Of a DNA stretch of 59,480 nt, positions 34,471 to 43,538 are shown one piece after another; position 1 is the stretch's first letter; the number at the start of each line of letters is the position of its first letter. The DNA comes from Caldilineales bacterium (GTDB lineage Bacteria; Chloroflexota; Anaerolineae; JAAEKA01). The stretch is from NCBI GenBank assembly GCA_025055015.1, contig JANWYQ010000192.1, forward strand, positions 1 to 59,480, read 5' to 3'. The position numbers were made by a program, and so were the translations under genes. The notes under the pieces were generated by a model that was not told the DNA's origin, did not search any database, and saw nothing but the letters and a program-made list of their open reading frames with translations.

Positions 34471-34682
34471 GTCAATTGCCGATGGACAATTTTCAATGGT
34501 CAATTGTCAATCAATGAACCGAAGGCCCGGCGACGGCTGAGAGGACACTTGACCATTAACCAGTGACAACTGACCATTAACAACTGGCCATTGACCATTG
34601 GCCATTGGCCATTGACCATTGACCATTGGACATTGACCATTGACCATTGGCCATTGACCATTGACCATTGACCATTACTGGG
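34471..34682. repeat. Inverted heptamer repeat arrays between acyl-CoA dehydrogenase and synthase genes
   Basis: The left block (34471-34519) has about seven units such as GTCAATT and TTCAATG. The right block (34550-34682) has about nineteen units in unbroken register, mostly TGACCAT and TGGCCAT. The blocks are mutually complementary families separated by a 30-bp non-repeat spacer. The right block covers the stop codon (34675-34677) of the acyl-CoA dehydrogenase, and the left block ends 15 bp upstream of the synthase ATG. Layout and orientation match the atpB-atpE array. Confidence 0.9.
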
Positions 34683-36306
34683 CCGGGAACGCCTCGTTCA
34701 GCTTCTTGGCCACAAAGTCCATGTCGGCGATCAGGCCGGCCTGGGCGGCGTAGATGCCGGGCAGGTTGAGGGACTGGGGCAGGTTGGGATCGCTCTGGCC
34801 GGCGCCGATGGCCCAGCGCAAGCCGTCGGTGGCGATGCGCAGGGCAGCGTCGCGGGCGTGGATGCGGGCCATGGCCTGGCGGGTGGGCACGTCCAGCGGG
34901 ATGGCCTCGGTGGGGTGGCTGGTGACGGTCTCGGAGAAGACGGCCGCAGTCTCGGCAAAGGCGATCATCTCGCCCAGGCGGAAGAGGATATGCTGGTTGC
35001 GGGTGAGCCGGTCAATGCGGCAGCGCTCCAGCACCTGGGCCAGCGCACGCATGGCCATGGCCGCAGTGCCGGCGCCGTTGTTGGGCTCGGCCCGGTGCAC
35101 CTGGTCCAGCCGCGCGGCCCAATCGGTGTAGTAGGCGCCCTTGCTCTTGAGGTGGAGCTGCCAACGGTCGCGGGCGATGGTCCACTCCATGATCTCCGAC
35201 GTGCCCTCGTAGATGGTGGTGATCTTCACGTCGCGCTTGATCTTCTCCACCATGTACTCCTTGGTGTAGCCGTAGCCGCCCAGGGCCTGGATCGCGTCCT
35301 CGGCCGCCTTGTTGCCCGCCTCGGTGGCCAGGTACTTGGCCACAGCGCCCTCGGTCTGCAGGTCCGGCTCGCCGCCGTCAATGCGCCGCGCAGTCCATTC
35401 GATGTAAGCGCGAGCTGCCTCCAGCCGGGTGGCGTTGGGCACGATCAGCTTGTGGGTATAGCCCTGCTTCTGGCTCAGGGGCGAGCCCGCCTGCACCCGG
35501 AGCTGGGAATAGGGGATGGCTCGCTTCAAGGCCGCCCAGCCGGCGCCCAGGCCAAAGGCCGCCACCATCAGGCGGGTGTAGCCGAAGACCGCCTGGGCCT
35601 GGGCCAGGCCGAGCCCCTCCACGCCGCCCACCAGCCGGTCGGCCGGCACGTAGACGTCCTCCAGGAAGAGGGCGGCAGTGTTGCTGGCGCGGATGCCGTG
35701 CTTGTCCTCCGGCTTGCCCTGCGAGAACCCCTCGACCCCCCGCTCGACGATGAACCAACTGGGGCCGCCCGGCGCCAGCGCCAGGATGGTGTAGAGGTCA
35801 GCCACGCCGCCGTTGCTGATCCATTGCTTGCGACCGCTGATCCGGTAGCCCTTGACGGTACCGTTCTCGGTGACGGGCTCAGCCTTCGTCCTGAGGGCGG
35901 CCAGGTCGCTGCCGGCCTGGGGTTCCGTGGCGCCGTAGGCCACCAGCAGTCCCTCGTTGGCGATGCGGCTCATCCAGTAGGCTTTCTGTTCCTCGGTGCC
36001 GCCCACCGTGATGGGATCGGTGCCCAGGAAGGTGGCCAACACCCCGGTGGCGATGCCCAAGTCAATCGCCGCCATCGCCTCCGACACGCGGTAGATGTCG
36101 TACGCGCTGCCGCCCATCCCGTCGTACTCCTCCGGAATGAACAGCAGGTGTAGGCCGATCTCGCCGTACAGCTCCTCCAACACGTCCCTGGGAAACTCGT
36201 CGTTGCGGTCCAGCTCCAGCAGGTATTCCGGGGTCAGCCGCTTCTCGGCGTACTTGGCCAGCGTTGCCAACACCTGGTTGAGCTCCTTGCGATCCAATCC
36301 CGCCAT
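34675..36306 (-). CDS. Acyl-CoA dehydrogenase family protein with C-terminal extension
   Basis: 543 residues against ~380-400 for simple acyl-CoA dehydrogenases. The catalytic core has '[19 protein letters not shown]' and '[15 protein letters not shown]' (FAD/substrate region) and the catalytic base Glu367 in '[13 protein letters not shown]'. The extra ~160 C-terminal residues (from ~385) are helical and recall very-long-chain/ACAD9-like enzymes. As first gene of the lipid operon it could introduce, or in reverse remove, a double bond in the acyl product; the synthase itself has no enoyl reductase. Electron acceptor is not encoded nearby. Its stop codon lies inside the heptamer array. Confidence 0.93.
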   Translation of the reverse strand: MAGLDRKELNQVLATLAKYAEKRLTPEYLLELDRNDEFPRDVLEELYGEIGLHLLFIPEEYDGMGGSAYDIYRVSEAMAAIDLGIATGVLATFLGTDPITVGGTEEQKAYWMSRIANEGLLVAYGATEPQAGSDLAALRTKAEPVTENGTVKGYRISGRKQWISNGGVADLYTILALAPGGPSWFIVERGVEGFSQGKPEDKHGIRASNTAALFLEDVYVPADRLVGGVEGLGLAQAQAVFGYTRLMVAAFGLGAGWAALKRAIPYSQLRVQAGSPLSQKQGYTHKLIVPNATRLEAARAYIEWTARRIDGGEPDLQTEGAVAKYLATEAGNKAAEDAIQALGGYGYTKEYMVEKIKRDVKITTIYEGTSEIMEWTIARDRWQLHLKSKGAYYTDWAARLDQVHRAEPNNGAGTAAMAMRALAQVLERCRIDRLTRNQHILFRLGEMIAFAETAAVFSETVTSHPTEAIPLDVPTRQAMARIHARDAALRIATDGLRWAIGAGQSDPNLPQSLNLPGIYAAQAGLIADMDFVAKKLNEAFPAQ

Positions 36307-36368
36307 AGCAATCCACCTCCGTGGCGTTAGGGTTCGACAGGGCCGTCTATCGCGCAGCCCACCGAGAA

Positions 36369-36383
36369 TGACGCATTGCGTCA
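36369..36383. promoter_or_regulatory. Perfect palindrome, candidate operator in the lipid-operon leader
   Basis: TGACGCATTGCGTCA: 7-bp arms around a central T, between the predicted start site and the acyl-CoA dehydrogenase ATG. Size and symmetry fit a dimeric repressor site (for example TetR or GntR families). No regulator gene is adjacent. Confidence 0.4.
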
Positions 36384-36399
36384 GTACCCTCTAATTGTG

Positions 36400-36436
36400 C
36401 CAAAGGCAGACCAGGTGTTGCCCGGTCTGCCTTTGG
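36400..36436. other. 13-bp hairpin in the lipid-operon leader
   Basis: CCAAAGGCAGACC (36400-36412) is the exact reverse complement of GGTCTGCCTTTGG (36424-36436), with an 11-nt loop. No T-run follows on either strand. It lies between the -10 box and the coding start, so it would be in the 5' leader of the minus-strand operon mRNA; alternatively it is a weak terminator of the 36667-37959 gene. Confidence 0.6.
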
Positions 36437-36472
36437 AAGAGGAAATGCTCCGCCGTTCGGCTGCTGAAAGCA

Positions 36473-36515
36473 ATTATACGAAGGCTTGTGAAAAAAGGTA
36501 TGAGCTAGATCATAC
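36473..36515 (-). promoter_or_regulatory. Promoter region of the lipid operon with inverted repeat at -35
   Basis: A minus-strand TATAAT (36478-36473) lacks a good -35 box: the 17-bp position reads ATACCT. That position overlaps an inverted repeat GTATGA-N6-TCATAC (36498-36515). The surroundings (36470-36540) are strikingly AT-rich for this genome. A poor -35 with a dyad on it suggests activator control. The 36307-36666 gap contains no gene. Confidence 0.45.
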
Positions 36516-36666
36516 TGATTAAATTGTACTAGTCCAAACCCCAGTCCATGGAGCGGCGAAATTATGCATCAAGACGCCAATCAGCGCAAGCGCTCGCAGA
36601 CGCTGAATATCCCCAGCTTAGGAGGTCTGCCGGCCACGAAGGAGGGCCATGGGTCGGCGTCGCGCC

Positions 36667-37959
36667 CTATGGCCCCCAGTGAACCACTTGCTCGGCGTTG
36701 AAGTCGTAGGTGAACGAGACCGCGGCGAGGGCCGCCGGAGCCAGCGGCCGTGGGTTCGATCCATCGGCCGCCATCACCCACAGCTCCCACCGCCCGCGGC
36801 GGTCGGTGAGGAAGGCGATGTGTCGGCCGTCGGGCGACCAAGCCGGCGCCACACTGTGGACGCGACGGTCGGTGGGCGTGAGGCGCTGCAGGCCGCTGCC
36901 GTCGGCGTTCAGCCGCACCACCTCCCACCGGTCGTGAAACTGCATGGTGGCCACGATGGAGCGGCCGTCGGGCGACCAGCGGGCGCTGCGGATGGGGTTG
37001 GGGCCGGTGAACAGTCGCCGGGCTGCACCGCCGGGCTCGGTCACCTGCAGCCCCCGGCCGTCGGCGAAGAGGATGCCCGCCCTGCCCCAGTGCGGGGTGA
37101 AGCTGTGGCGGTCGTCGGGCACGTCCTCCCGGCCGCCGCTGTCCACGTCTACCACGCTGAGCCGCCAGTACGGATCGGCCGGGATGGTGATCTCGCCGAA
37201 GGGAGGCACCACGATGGTCTGGGCTTCGGTGCCCCCGCGCTGTTGGGTGAAAGCGATGCGCCGGCCGTCGGGGCTCCAGGTGGGGCTCTTGATCAGGTTC
37301 TCGCCGACCAACCGCCGCTCGCCGGAGCCGTCAACGCCGATCAGGAAGAGCCCGCGCGGCTCATCCCAGCGGGCAAAGGCCACCCAGCGGCCGTCGGGCG
37401 AGAGGGCAGGGTCGAGGCCGGCAGCCAGCCGGCGCAGGCCGCTGCCGTCCGCGCGCAGGAGGTAGATGTCGCCGCCGCTGCGGGTCTGGAAGACGAGGGT
37501 GCCGGTCAGCGGCGGCTCCGGCCGCCTCGCGGGGGCTGCGGGCGTAGGGGTCGGCGTGGGAGTGGGCGAGGCCGTAGGAGAGGGGGTGGGCGTCGGCCTG
37601 ATCGCCCTGAGGTAGCGAAGCTGGGTGAGGTCAGGGATGACCACGGCCGAGCGTGGCACCCAGCCGTAGCCCTGGGGCGAGCCGCCGTAGACGATGCGCA
37701 GCCAGTCCCCCTGGGCCTCGCTGACCACCACCAGCCGGCCGGCGGCCAGGGTGCCCAGCACGGCAGCCGGAGCGTCCGGCGCTGCGTAGACCGGCGTGGC
37801 AACGACCACCTGGCCGATGCTCACGGCGGTGGGCGTGCGGGTAGGAGCGACGGCCGGCAGCGCAGCCTGGGGGCTCCAGGCCAACACCGCCGCCAGCCAC
37901 AGGACCAGCCAAGGAACGCTCATCGGCGAAGACCAACGGCCAGGCGCCGGCAGCCTCAC
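36667..37959 (-). CDS. Exported SH3b plus TolB-like beta-propeller protein
   Basis: 430 residues from a GTG at 37959 that overlaps the stop of the upstream permease gene (GTGA); an ATG at 37923 is an equally possible start. A signal peptide ('MSVPWLVLWLAAVLAWSPQAALPA') comes first. An SH3b-like domain (~45-115, 'TPVYAAPDAPAAVLGTLAAGRLVVV...GDWLRIVY...GWVPRSAV') is followed by a Thr-Pro linker. A TolB/PD40 propeller (~150-425) shows repeated 'SPDGRxIAF' blades. These domains bind peptides or wall components outside the membrane. It is the last gene of the exporter operon and may sense or bind the exported compound. Confidence 0.88.
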   Translation of the reverse strand: MRLPAPGRWSSPMSVPWLVLWLAAVLAWSPQAALPAVAPTRTPTAVSIGQVVVATPVYAAPDAPAAVLGTLAAGRLVVVSEAQGDWLRIVYGGSPQGYGWVPRSAVVIPDLTQLRYLRAIRPTPTPSPTASPTPTPTPTPAAPARRPEPPLTGTLVFQTRSGGDIYLLRADGSGLRRLAAGLDPALSPDGRWVAFARWDEPRGLFLIGVDGSGERRLVGENLIKSPTWSPDGRRIAFTQQRGGTEAQTIVVPPFGEITIPADPYWRLSVVDVDSGGREDVPDDRHSFTPHWGRAGILFADGRGLQVTEPGGAARRLFTGPNPIRSARWSPDGRSIVATMQFHDRWEVVRLNADGSGLQRLTPTDRRVHSVAPAWSPDGRHIAFLTDRRGRWELWVMAADGSNPRPLAPAALAAVSFTYDFNAEQVVHWGP

Positions 37960-39218
37960 TCGTAGCGCAGGGCCTCGATGGGGTTCAGGCTGGCTGCGCG
38001 GGTAGCCGGGTAGATGCCGAAGAAGAGGCCCACCGCGGCCGAGAACCCGGTGGCCAGCAGGATGCTGTCCAGCGACACCACGGCGCGCAGGTCGTCCTGC
38101 AGCCTAGAGATGGCGACCGCGCCGGCCCAGCCCAGGGCAATGCCGAGGAAGCCGCCGATCATCGAGAGCACCACCGCCTCGATCAGGAACTGAGCCAGGA
38201 TGTCCCGCCGCCGGGCGCCGACGGCCTTGCGAATGCCGATCTCGCGCGTGCGCTCGGTCACCGACACCAGCATGATGTTCATGATGCCGATGCCGCCCAC
38301 CAGCAGGGAGATGGCCGCGATGGCGCCCAGGAAAAGGGTCACCACGCCCGTGATGCGGCCGAAGATGTCAATGATGTCCTTCTGGTTGATGACGGTGAAG
38401 TCGTCGTCGTCCCGGAACTGGATGTTGTGGCGCTCCCGCAGCAGCTCCTCGATGGCGCGCTTGGCGCTGTCCAAGCGCTCCTCGCTGGCGACCTGCACGT
38501 AGATCACCGACAACAGGGGCTCCCCGCGCGCGTTGCGCAGCCGCGGCTGCAAGCGCTCCTGGGCCGTGGACAAGGGCACGAAGATCACCTCGTCCTCGCT
38601 GCCGAAGGCCGTGCCTCCCTTCTCCTCCATGATCCCGATCACCTGGAAGGGGATGCGCTCGATCCGGATGGTGCGGCCGATGGGATACTCGTCCGGCTCA
38701 AACAGCCGCTCCACCGCCTGGGTGCCCAAGACGGCGACGCGGGCGCGCGTGGCCACGTCTTGGTCGGTGATGAAGCTGCCCTCTGCCACGCGGAAGTTGC
38801 GCACCGTCTCGTACTCCGGCGTGACGCCCGACACCTGAATGGTCACCGTGTTGCGGCCGTGGTTGACCGAGTTCAGGCCGCTGACCTCCGGCGCCGCCGC
38901 TACCACGTCGGGCAGCCGCAGCGGGTCTCGGATCGCCTCCAGGTCGCCCAGGGTTAGCGATGGCTCGAAGGTGCGGCGCAAGTCCCCTCGCGGGGGGCCG
39001 CCGGCGTTCTCGGCGATGTTCACCGGCAGCACGATGAGCAGGTTGGAGCCGGCGCTCTGTAGCTGCTCGGTGATCAAGTTCTGCACCCCCTGGCCGACGG
39101 AGAGCAGGGTGATCACCGCCGCCACGCCGATAATGATGCCCAGCATGGTCAACACGGTGCGAAGCTTGTTGGCCGACAGGCCGCGCAGAGCAACGCGCAC
39201 CGACTCGATCAGGTTCAT
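37956..39218 (-). CDS. macB: MacB-type ABC transporter permease
   Basis: 420 residues. The N-terminus 'LIESVRVALRGLSANKLRTVLTMLGIIIGVAAVITLLSVGQG' is a transmembrane helix with the MacB coupling segment. A ~220-residue extracytoplasmic MacB_PCD domain follows, then three C-terminal FtsX-type helices ('LFLGAIAAISLLVGGIGIMNIMLVSVTERTREIGIRKAVGA'). MacB permeases move substrates by mechanotransmission rather than through a classic channel. The ATPase is a separate gene 13 bp upstream. Name refers to the family, not to macrolide resistance. Confidence 0.93.
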   Translation of the reverse strand: MNLIESVRVALRGLSANKLRTVLTMLGIIIGVAAVITLLSVGQGVQNLITEQLQSAGSNLLIVLPVNIAENAGGPPRGDLRRTFEPSLTLGDLEAIRDPLRLPDVVAAAPEVSGLNSVNHGRNTVTIQVSGVTPEYETVRNFRVAEGSFITDQDVATRARVAVLGTQAVERLFEPDEYPIGRTIRIERIPFQVIGIMEEKGGTAFGSEDEVIFVPLSTAQERLQPRLRNARGEPLLSVIYVQVASEERLDSAKRAIEELLRERHNIQFRDDDDFTVINQKDIIDIFGRITGVVTLFLGAIAAISLLVGGIGIMNIMLVSVTERTREIGIRKAVGARRRDILAQFLIEAVVLSMIGGFLGIALGWAGAVAISRLQDDLRAVVSLDSILLATGFSAAVGLFFGIYPATRAASLNPIEALRYE

Positions 39219-39231
39219 CGTCCCCCTCCGT

Positions 39232-40014
<783 letters not shown>

Positions 40015-40017
40015 GCC

Positions 40018-41481
40018 TCACCCTCCGAAGAAGCTCTGCCGAACCCGATCGAACGCGCCGCTGGAGCCGATCACCACCTGGTCGCCCTGCTGCAGGCCGC
40101 TGATCACCTGGCTTTGCAGCTCGTTGCGCGCGCCCAACTGCACCTCGACGCGCTCCGGCTGGCCGTTGACCAGCCTCTCCACGAAGGTGCGGCCGGAGGT
40201 GCGGTCCACCTGGATGCTGCGGTTGGGGATGACGAGGACGTCCCGCAGCTCCTCGGTGATGATGTTGGCCGTGGCGCTCAGGCCGCTGCGCAGGGGATGA
40301 TCGCTGCGGTCAATGGCCACCACCACCTTGTAGGACACCACGTTGGACGGTCGGGTCGGCGTAGGGGCGATGAAATCCACGTGGCCCACGATCTCGGCCT
40401 GGGGCGCGGAGTCGAGGGTGATGCGCACCTCCTGGCCCTCCCGCACCTTGCCGATGTCAATCTCGTCCACCTGCACCGTCATGTGGAAGCGATCCACTGC
40501 GGTGATCACGGCAGCTGGGGTCGCCTGGGTGGCTAGCTCGCCCGGCTTGATGCTGAGCTGGGACACCACGCCCGCGATGGGCGCGCGCAGCTCGCTGTTC
40601 TGCAGGGCCAGCCGTGCCTGCTGCAGGCCTAGCTCCGCCTGCAGCACCTGGGCCTCGGCGATGGCCAGGTCCTCGGCCGACGGGCCCCGCTGCAGCCGCT
40701 CCAGGTTGGCCTGGGCTGCCACCAGCGCTGCTTGGGCCTGGGCTAGAGCGGCCTTTGCCTGGGCGATCTGCGCCTGCGCTGCCGCCAGCTGAGCCTGGGT
40801 CGGCGGCGCCGTCACCTGGCGATAGTTGGCCAGGGCTGCCTCGTAGTCAATGGTCGCCTGCTGAAGCTGCAGCGACTGGGGCAACATGCCGACGTTGGGC
40901 GCGCCGGCCACCTGGTCGTAAGCGGCCTGAGCCTGGTCGCGCAGGATGCGAGCCCGCTCCGGGTTGGCCGCGGCCACCTTCTTCTGGTCCTCGCTGGGCC
41001 CTCTCACCAGGTTTTCGTAGGCCCGCTGGGCGCTCTCCAGGGCGGCCTTGGCGCTCTCCACGTTGGCCTGGGCGCTCTCTACGTTGGCCTGCGCCACGGC
41101 CAGGTCCTCGGCGCTGGGGCCGGCCAGCAGCTTAGCCCGCTGCGCCTGGGCGATGGCCAGCGTCGTCTCAGCCTGGGCCAGGGCCAGCTGGAGGTCGTCG
41201 GAGCTCAGCGTGGCGATGAGGTCGCCGGCCTCCACGGTTTGACCCTCGCTGACGAACACCTCGGCGACCCGGCCCGGCGTCTTGAACACCAACACCACCT
41301 CTTGGTCGGGCGCCACGGTGCCGGTGGCGTTGACCGTGCTGACCAGGGTGCCTCGCACCACCTCAGCCACCTCGTAGCTGGGGGCGGCCGCGGCGCGCTG
41401 GTGGGTCCAGAAGCGATAGGCGCCAAACCCGCCCGCCGCCAACAGGGCTATGGCTAACAAAACGGTCAGGACTTTTTTCAT
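40018..41481 (-). CDS. MacA-like periplasmic/membrane fusion protein (HlyD family)
   Basis: 487 residues. An N-terminal membrane anchor ('VLTVLLAIALLAAGGFGAYRFW') is followed by a split biotinyl-lipoyl domain ('ATGTVAPDQEVVLVFKTPGRVAEVFVSEGQTVEAGDLIATL' and 'LRAPIAGVVSQLSIKPGELA'). Between the halves is a very long Ala/Gln-rich coiled coil (~105-290) with repeated 'AQANVESAQ' motifs. A beta-barrel follows. It forms the adaptor of the exporter encoded by the next genes. In a lineage usually considered monoderm it may act as an extracytoplasmic tube or sensor. Divergent from rex, 252 bp apart. Confidence 0.92.
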   Translation of the reverse strand: MKKVLTVLLAIALLAAGGFGAYRFWTHQRAAAAPSYEVAEVVRGTLVSTVNATGTVAPDQEVVLVFKTPGRVAEVFVSEGQTVEAGDLIATLSSDDLQLALAQAETTLAIAQAQRAKLLAGPSAEDLAVAQANVESAQANVESAKAALESAQRAYENLVRGPSEDQKKVAAANPERARILRDQAQAAYDQVAGAPNVGMLPQSLQLQQATIDYEAALANYRQVTAPPTQAQLAAAQAQIAQAKAALAQAQAALVAAQANLERLQRGPSAEDLAIAEAQVLQAELGLQQARLALQNSELRAPIAGVVSQLSIKPGELATQATPAAVITAVDRFHMTVQVDEIDIGKVREGQEVRITLDSAPQAEIVGHVDFIAPTPTRPSNVVSYKVVVAIDRSDHPLRSGLSATANIITEELRDVLVIPNRSIQVDRTSGRTFVERLVNGQPERVEVQLGARNELQSQVISGLQQGDQVVIGSSGAFDRVRQSFFGG

Positions 41482-41624
41482 ACGGTTTCTGTCCTCGGCT
41501 TCTAGCTTGGGTCAGCGATCGCATCCATGATGATAGCACGTCTCTTCCGGCCGATGTTGTGGCGAGCGTCACAGTGTGCGGGGCACAAACGCCCCAACAT
41601 GGGTAAGCGTTTGATCTCACGAAT

Positions 41625-41642
41625 TTGTCAATAGTTGCACAA
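41625..41642. promoter_or_regulatory. Rex operator upstream of rex
   Basis: TTGTCAATAGTTGCACAA (18 bp) matches the Rex consensus TTGTGAA-N4-TTCACAA at 12 of 14 defined positions, with one mismatch in each arm. It overlaps the -35 box of the rex promoter, so binding of Rex would block its own transcription. A further half-site TTCACAA lies at 41677-41683. Confidence 0.7.
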
Positions 41643-41663
41643 ATCGCACAGATATGGTATCAT
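41635..41663 (+). promoter_or_regulatory. Promoter of rex
   Basis: TTGCAC (41635-41640), 17-bp spacer, TATCAT (41658-41663). Its -35 is covered by the Rex operator. A ribosome-binding site AAGGAGG is at 41716-41722, 11 bp before the ATG. Confidence 0.65.
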
Positions 41664-41733
41664 TGGCGTACAACGCTTCACAATTCCCAAACAAAGTGGG
41701 AGTTGGCCATGATGTAAGGAGGAACGTAAGCCT

Positions 41734-42357
41734 ATGGCGGACAAAGCTGTCCCGGACATCGTTGTAGGGCGGCTGCCCATCTACCTAAGGGCCTTAACCT
41801 ACCTCAAAGCCGACAATCGCGAGATCACGTCGTCTCAAGAGCTCGGCGACCGCCTGGGCATTAGCTCGGCGCAGATCCGCAAGGACTTGTCGCACTTCGG
41901 CGAGTTCGGCAAGCAAGGGACAGGATACGACATCGCCCACCTGGAGCGCAACCTGAAGGCGATCCTTCACGTGGATCGCATGTGGGACGTGGTGCTGGTG
42001 GGAGCGGGCGACCTCGGGCATGCGTTGGCGGCCTATCGGGGCTTTGCCGGGCGGGGCTTTCGCATTGCGGCCGTGTTCGACAAGGACCCGGCCAAGATCG
42101 GCAAGCCGATCGGCAACGATCTGGTCATCGAGGACGTAGCAACCCTGGCGGACCGCGTGCGCGAGCAGGGGTGGCAGATCGCCATCATCGCCGTGCCGGC
42201 CGATCAAGCCCAGCTCGTGGCCAACACTCTCGTGCAGGCTGGCATCCGGGCCATCCTCAACTACGCGCCCATCACCCTGATGTGCCCCTCCGGCGTGCGG
42301 GTGGAGCAGATTGATCCCGCCGCCCATCTTCAGCACCTCACCTACTACCTGGGGTGA
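41734..42357 (+). CDS. rex: Redox-sensing transcriptional repressor Rex
   Basis: 207 residues, typical length. The N-terminal winged helix contains '[19 protein letters not shown]', '[23 protein letters not shown]', the canonical Rex recognition segment. The C-terminal Rossmann domain has the NADH-binding '[20 protein letters not shown]'. Rex senses the NADH/NAD+ ratio and releases DNA when NADH is high; targets are often fermentation and respiration genes. A near-consensus Rex site overlaps its promoter. The downstream 2-oxoacid:ferredoxin oxidoreductase genes are plausible but unproven targets. Confidence 0.96.
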   Translation: MADKAVPDIVVGRLPIYLRALTYLKADNREITSSQELGDRLGISSAQIRKDLSHFGEFGKQGTGYDIAHLERNLKAILHVDRMWDVVLVGAGDLGHALAAYRGFAGRGFRIAAVFDKDPAKIGKPIGNDLVIEDVATLADRVREQGWQIAIIAVPADQAQLVANTLVQAGIRAILNYAPITLMCPSGVRVEQIDPAAHLQHLTYYLG

Positions 42358-42384
42358 GCTCTGCTGGCGTGTTCTGTCCATCCA

Positions 42385-42416
42385 CTCCGCAGAGCCACCA
42401 TCCGGCGGAGCTTTTT
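42385..42416 (+). terminator. Terminator of rex
   Basis: CTCCGC (42385-42390) pairs with GCGGAG (42405-42410), 14-nt loop, followed by CTTTTT. The remainder of the 42358-42674 gap has no gene. It does contain an ATGAC-N4-GTCAT dyad (42573-42586) and a TACAAT (42609-42614) that could be the -10 box of the CBS gene. Confidence 0.55.
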
Positions 42417-42674
42417 GACTAGGGAGTTCGGCGGTTGGCACGGCCCTGGGTGTCGAGCTCTGGGCTGCCCTGCCGGCTCGCCTTGAGTCGCGCTTCGTGC
42501 CGTTCGTCGGTGGGCTCTCCCCGCTCCCTCCGGCGTCCCCCTGGGCGGGCCAGCCGAAAAAGACGGCCCGATATGACGCGTGTCATGGTCTGCCGGGAGC
42601 CGAAGCTCTACAATCGGGCTAGGTCGGACTAGGAACCCAGGCCGCGTTGTGTTCTTTCCGGCGCGAGGTAAGCC

Positions 42675-43109
42675 ATGTTGGTGCGCGATGTGATGACCCG
42701 AGACCCCGTGACCGTGGGCCCTGAGGAGCCCATCGGCGCGGCGTTGGAGCTAATGCGCGTCGGCCGCTTCCGACACCTGCCCGTGGTGGAGGGCGACCGG
42801 CTGGTAGGCATCATCACCGACCGCGACCTGCGCCTAGCCACCAACTCGCCCCTGGTGCTGCGGGAGAAGTGGTACAGCGACTTCATCCTGGAGTCCATCA
42901 AGGTCAAGGCGTGCATGACCAGCGATCCCATCACGGTCACGCCCGACACACCGCTGCTGGACGCGGCGCTGATCATCCAGGAGCGCCGCTTCGGCAGCCT
43001 GCCGGTGGTGGAGGCGGGTAAGCTGGTCGGCATCCTTACCGAGACCGACCTGCTGGCGACCCTTATTCGGCTTTTGCGCGAGCAACAGCACGCCGCATCC
43101 GCCGGCTGA
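42675..43109 (+). CDS. CBS-domain pair protein
   Basis: 144 residues made of two CBS motifs ('VRDVMTRDPVTVGPEEPIGAALELM..GRFRHLPVVEGDRLVGIITDRDL' and 'VKACMTSDPITVTPDTPLLDAALIIQERRFGSLPVVEAGKLVGILTETDLL'). Such pairs bind adenine nucleotides and regulate partner proteins in response to energy state. A stretch between the motifs (~55-75, 'SPLVLREKWYSDFIL') is typical of bacterial stand-alone versions. A second CBS gene lies at 47890; the pair brackets the 2-oxoacid oxidoreductase group. A GAGG ribosome-binding site precedes the ATG. Ligand and partner unknown. Confidence 0.93.
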   Translation: MLVRDVMTRDPVTVGPEEPIGAALELMRVGRFRHLPVVEGDRLVGIITDRDLRLATNSPLVLREKWYSDFILESIKVKACMTSDPITVTPDTPLLDAALIIQERRFGSLPVVEAGKLVGILTETDLLATLIRLLREQQHAASAG

Positions 43110-43203
43110 GCCTCACCTCGGGCCAGCCGGCGTTTCTGTGTTTGCCCGACGGCGACTCTTTGATCCCGCTCACCGGTCACCGGTTACTCAACTACATAAT
43201 TCG

Positions 43204-43219
43204 GCGACAGCGCTGTCGC
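43204..43219. promoter_or_regulatory. Perfect 16-bp palindrome before the oxidoreductase genes
   Basis: GCGACAGCGCTGTCGC, 8-bp arms with no spacer, 3 bp after a possible -10 box CATAAT (43195-43200) and 29 bp before the ferredoxin ATG. It can act as an operator or an mRNA hairpin. Nearby 43169-43189 is a short heptamer run (CTCACCG, GTCACCG, GTTACTC). Confidence 0.4.
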
Positions 43220-43248
43220 TAAACTGCAACTTCAGCGCGGAGGATGAC

Positions 43249-43503
43249 ATGGCAAAAGGCACGGTGGTGATTGACACCAATCGCTGCAAGGGGTGCGAGC
43301 TGTGCACCACGGTGTGCCCCCAGCACATCCTGGTCATGGCCGATTTCTTCAACGCCCGTGGCTATCGTCCCGTCCAACTGGTGGATCCCGAGGGGAAGTG
43401 TACCGGCTGCACGCTGTGCGCCATCATGTGTCCCGACGTGGTGCTGACGGTGTACCGCCTTCCCGTCAAGGGAGGCGCGGCGCGCGCCGCCGTGGCAGCC
43501 TGA
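43249..43503 (+). CDS. 2-oxoacid:ferredoxin oxidoreductase, ferredoxin-like delta subunit
   Basis: 84 residues from the ATG at 43249 with a GGAGG site; the open frame extends to 43138 without similarity. Two [4Fe-4S] motifs are present: 'CKGCELCTTVCP' and 'CTGCTLCAIMCP'. It transfers electrons from the thiamine-diphosphate subunit to free ferredoxin. First of four consecutive subunit genes (delta, alpha, beta, gamma). Confidence 0.94.
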   Translation: MAKGTVVIDTNRCKGCELCTTVCPQHILVMADFFNARGYRPVQLVDPEGKCTGCTLCAIMCPDVVLTVYRLPVKGGAARAAVAA

Positions 43504-43538
43504 TGCTTCCCTGATCCGTTTGGCACAGGAGGTTATAG

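Noticed and set aside
36581-36928. 115-residue minus-strand open frame before the exporter genes
   Set aside because: Out-of-frame shadow of the end of the TolB-like gene plus intergenic DNA, Arg/Gly-rich.
42435-42632. 65-residue open frame between rex and the CBS gene
   Set aside because: Arg/Ser/Pro-rich, no ribosome-binding site, no similarity that I recognise; treated as non-coding.
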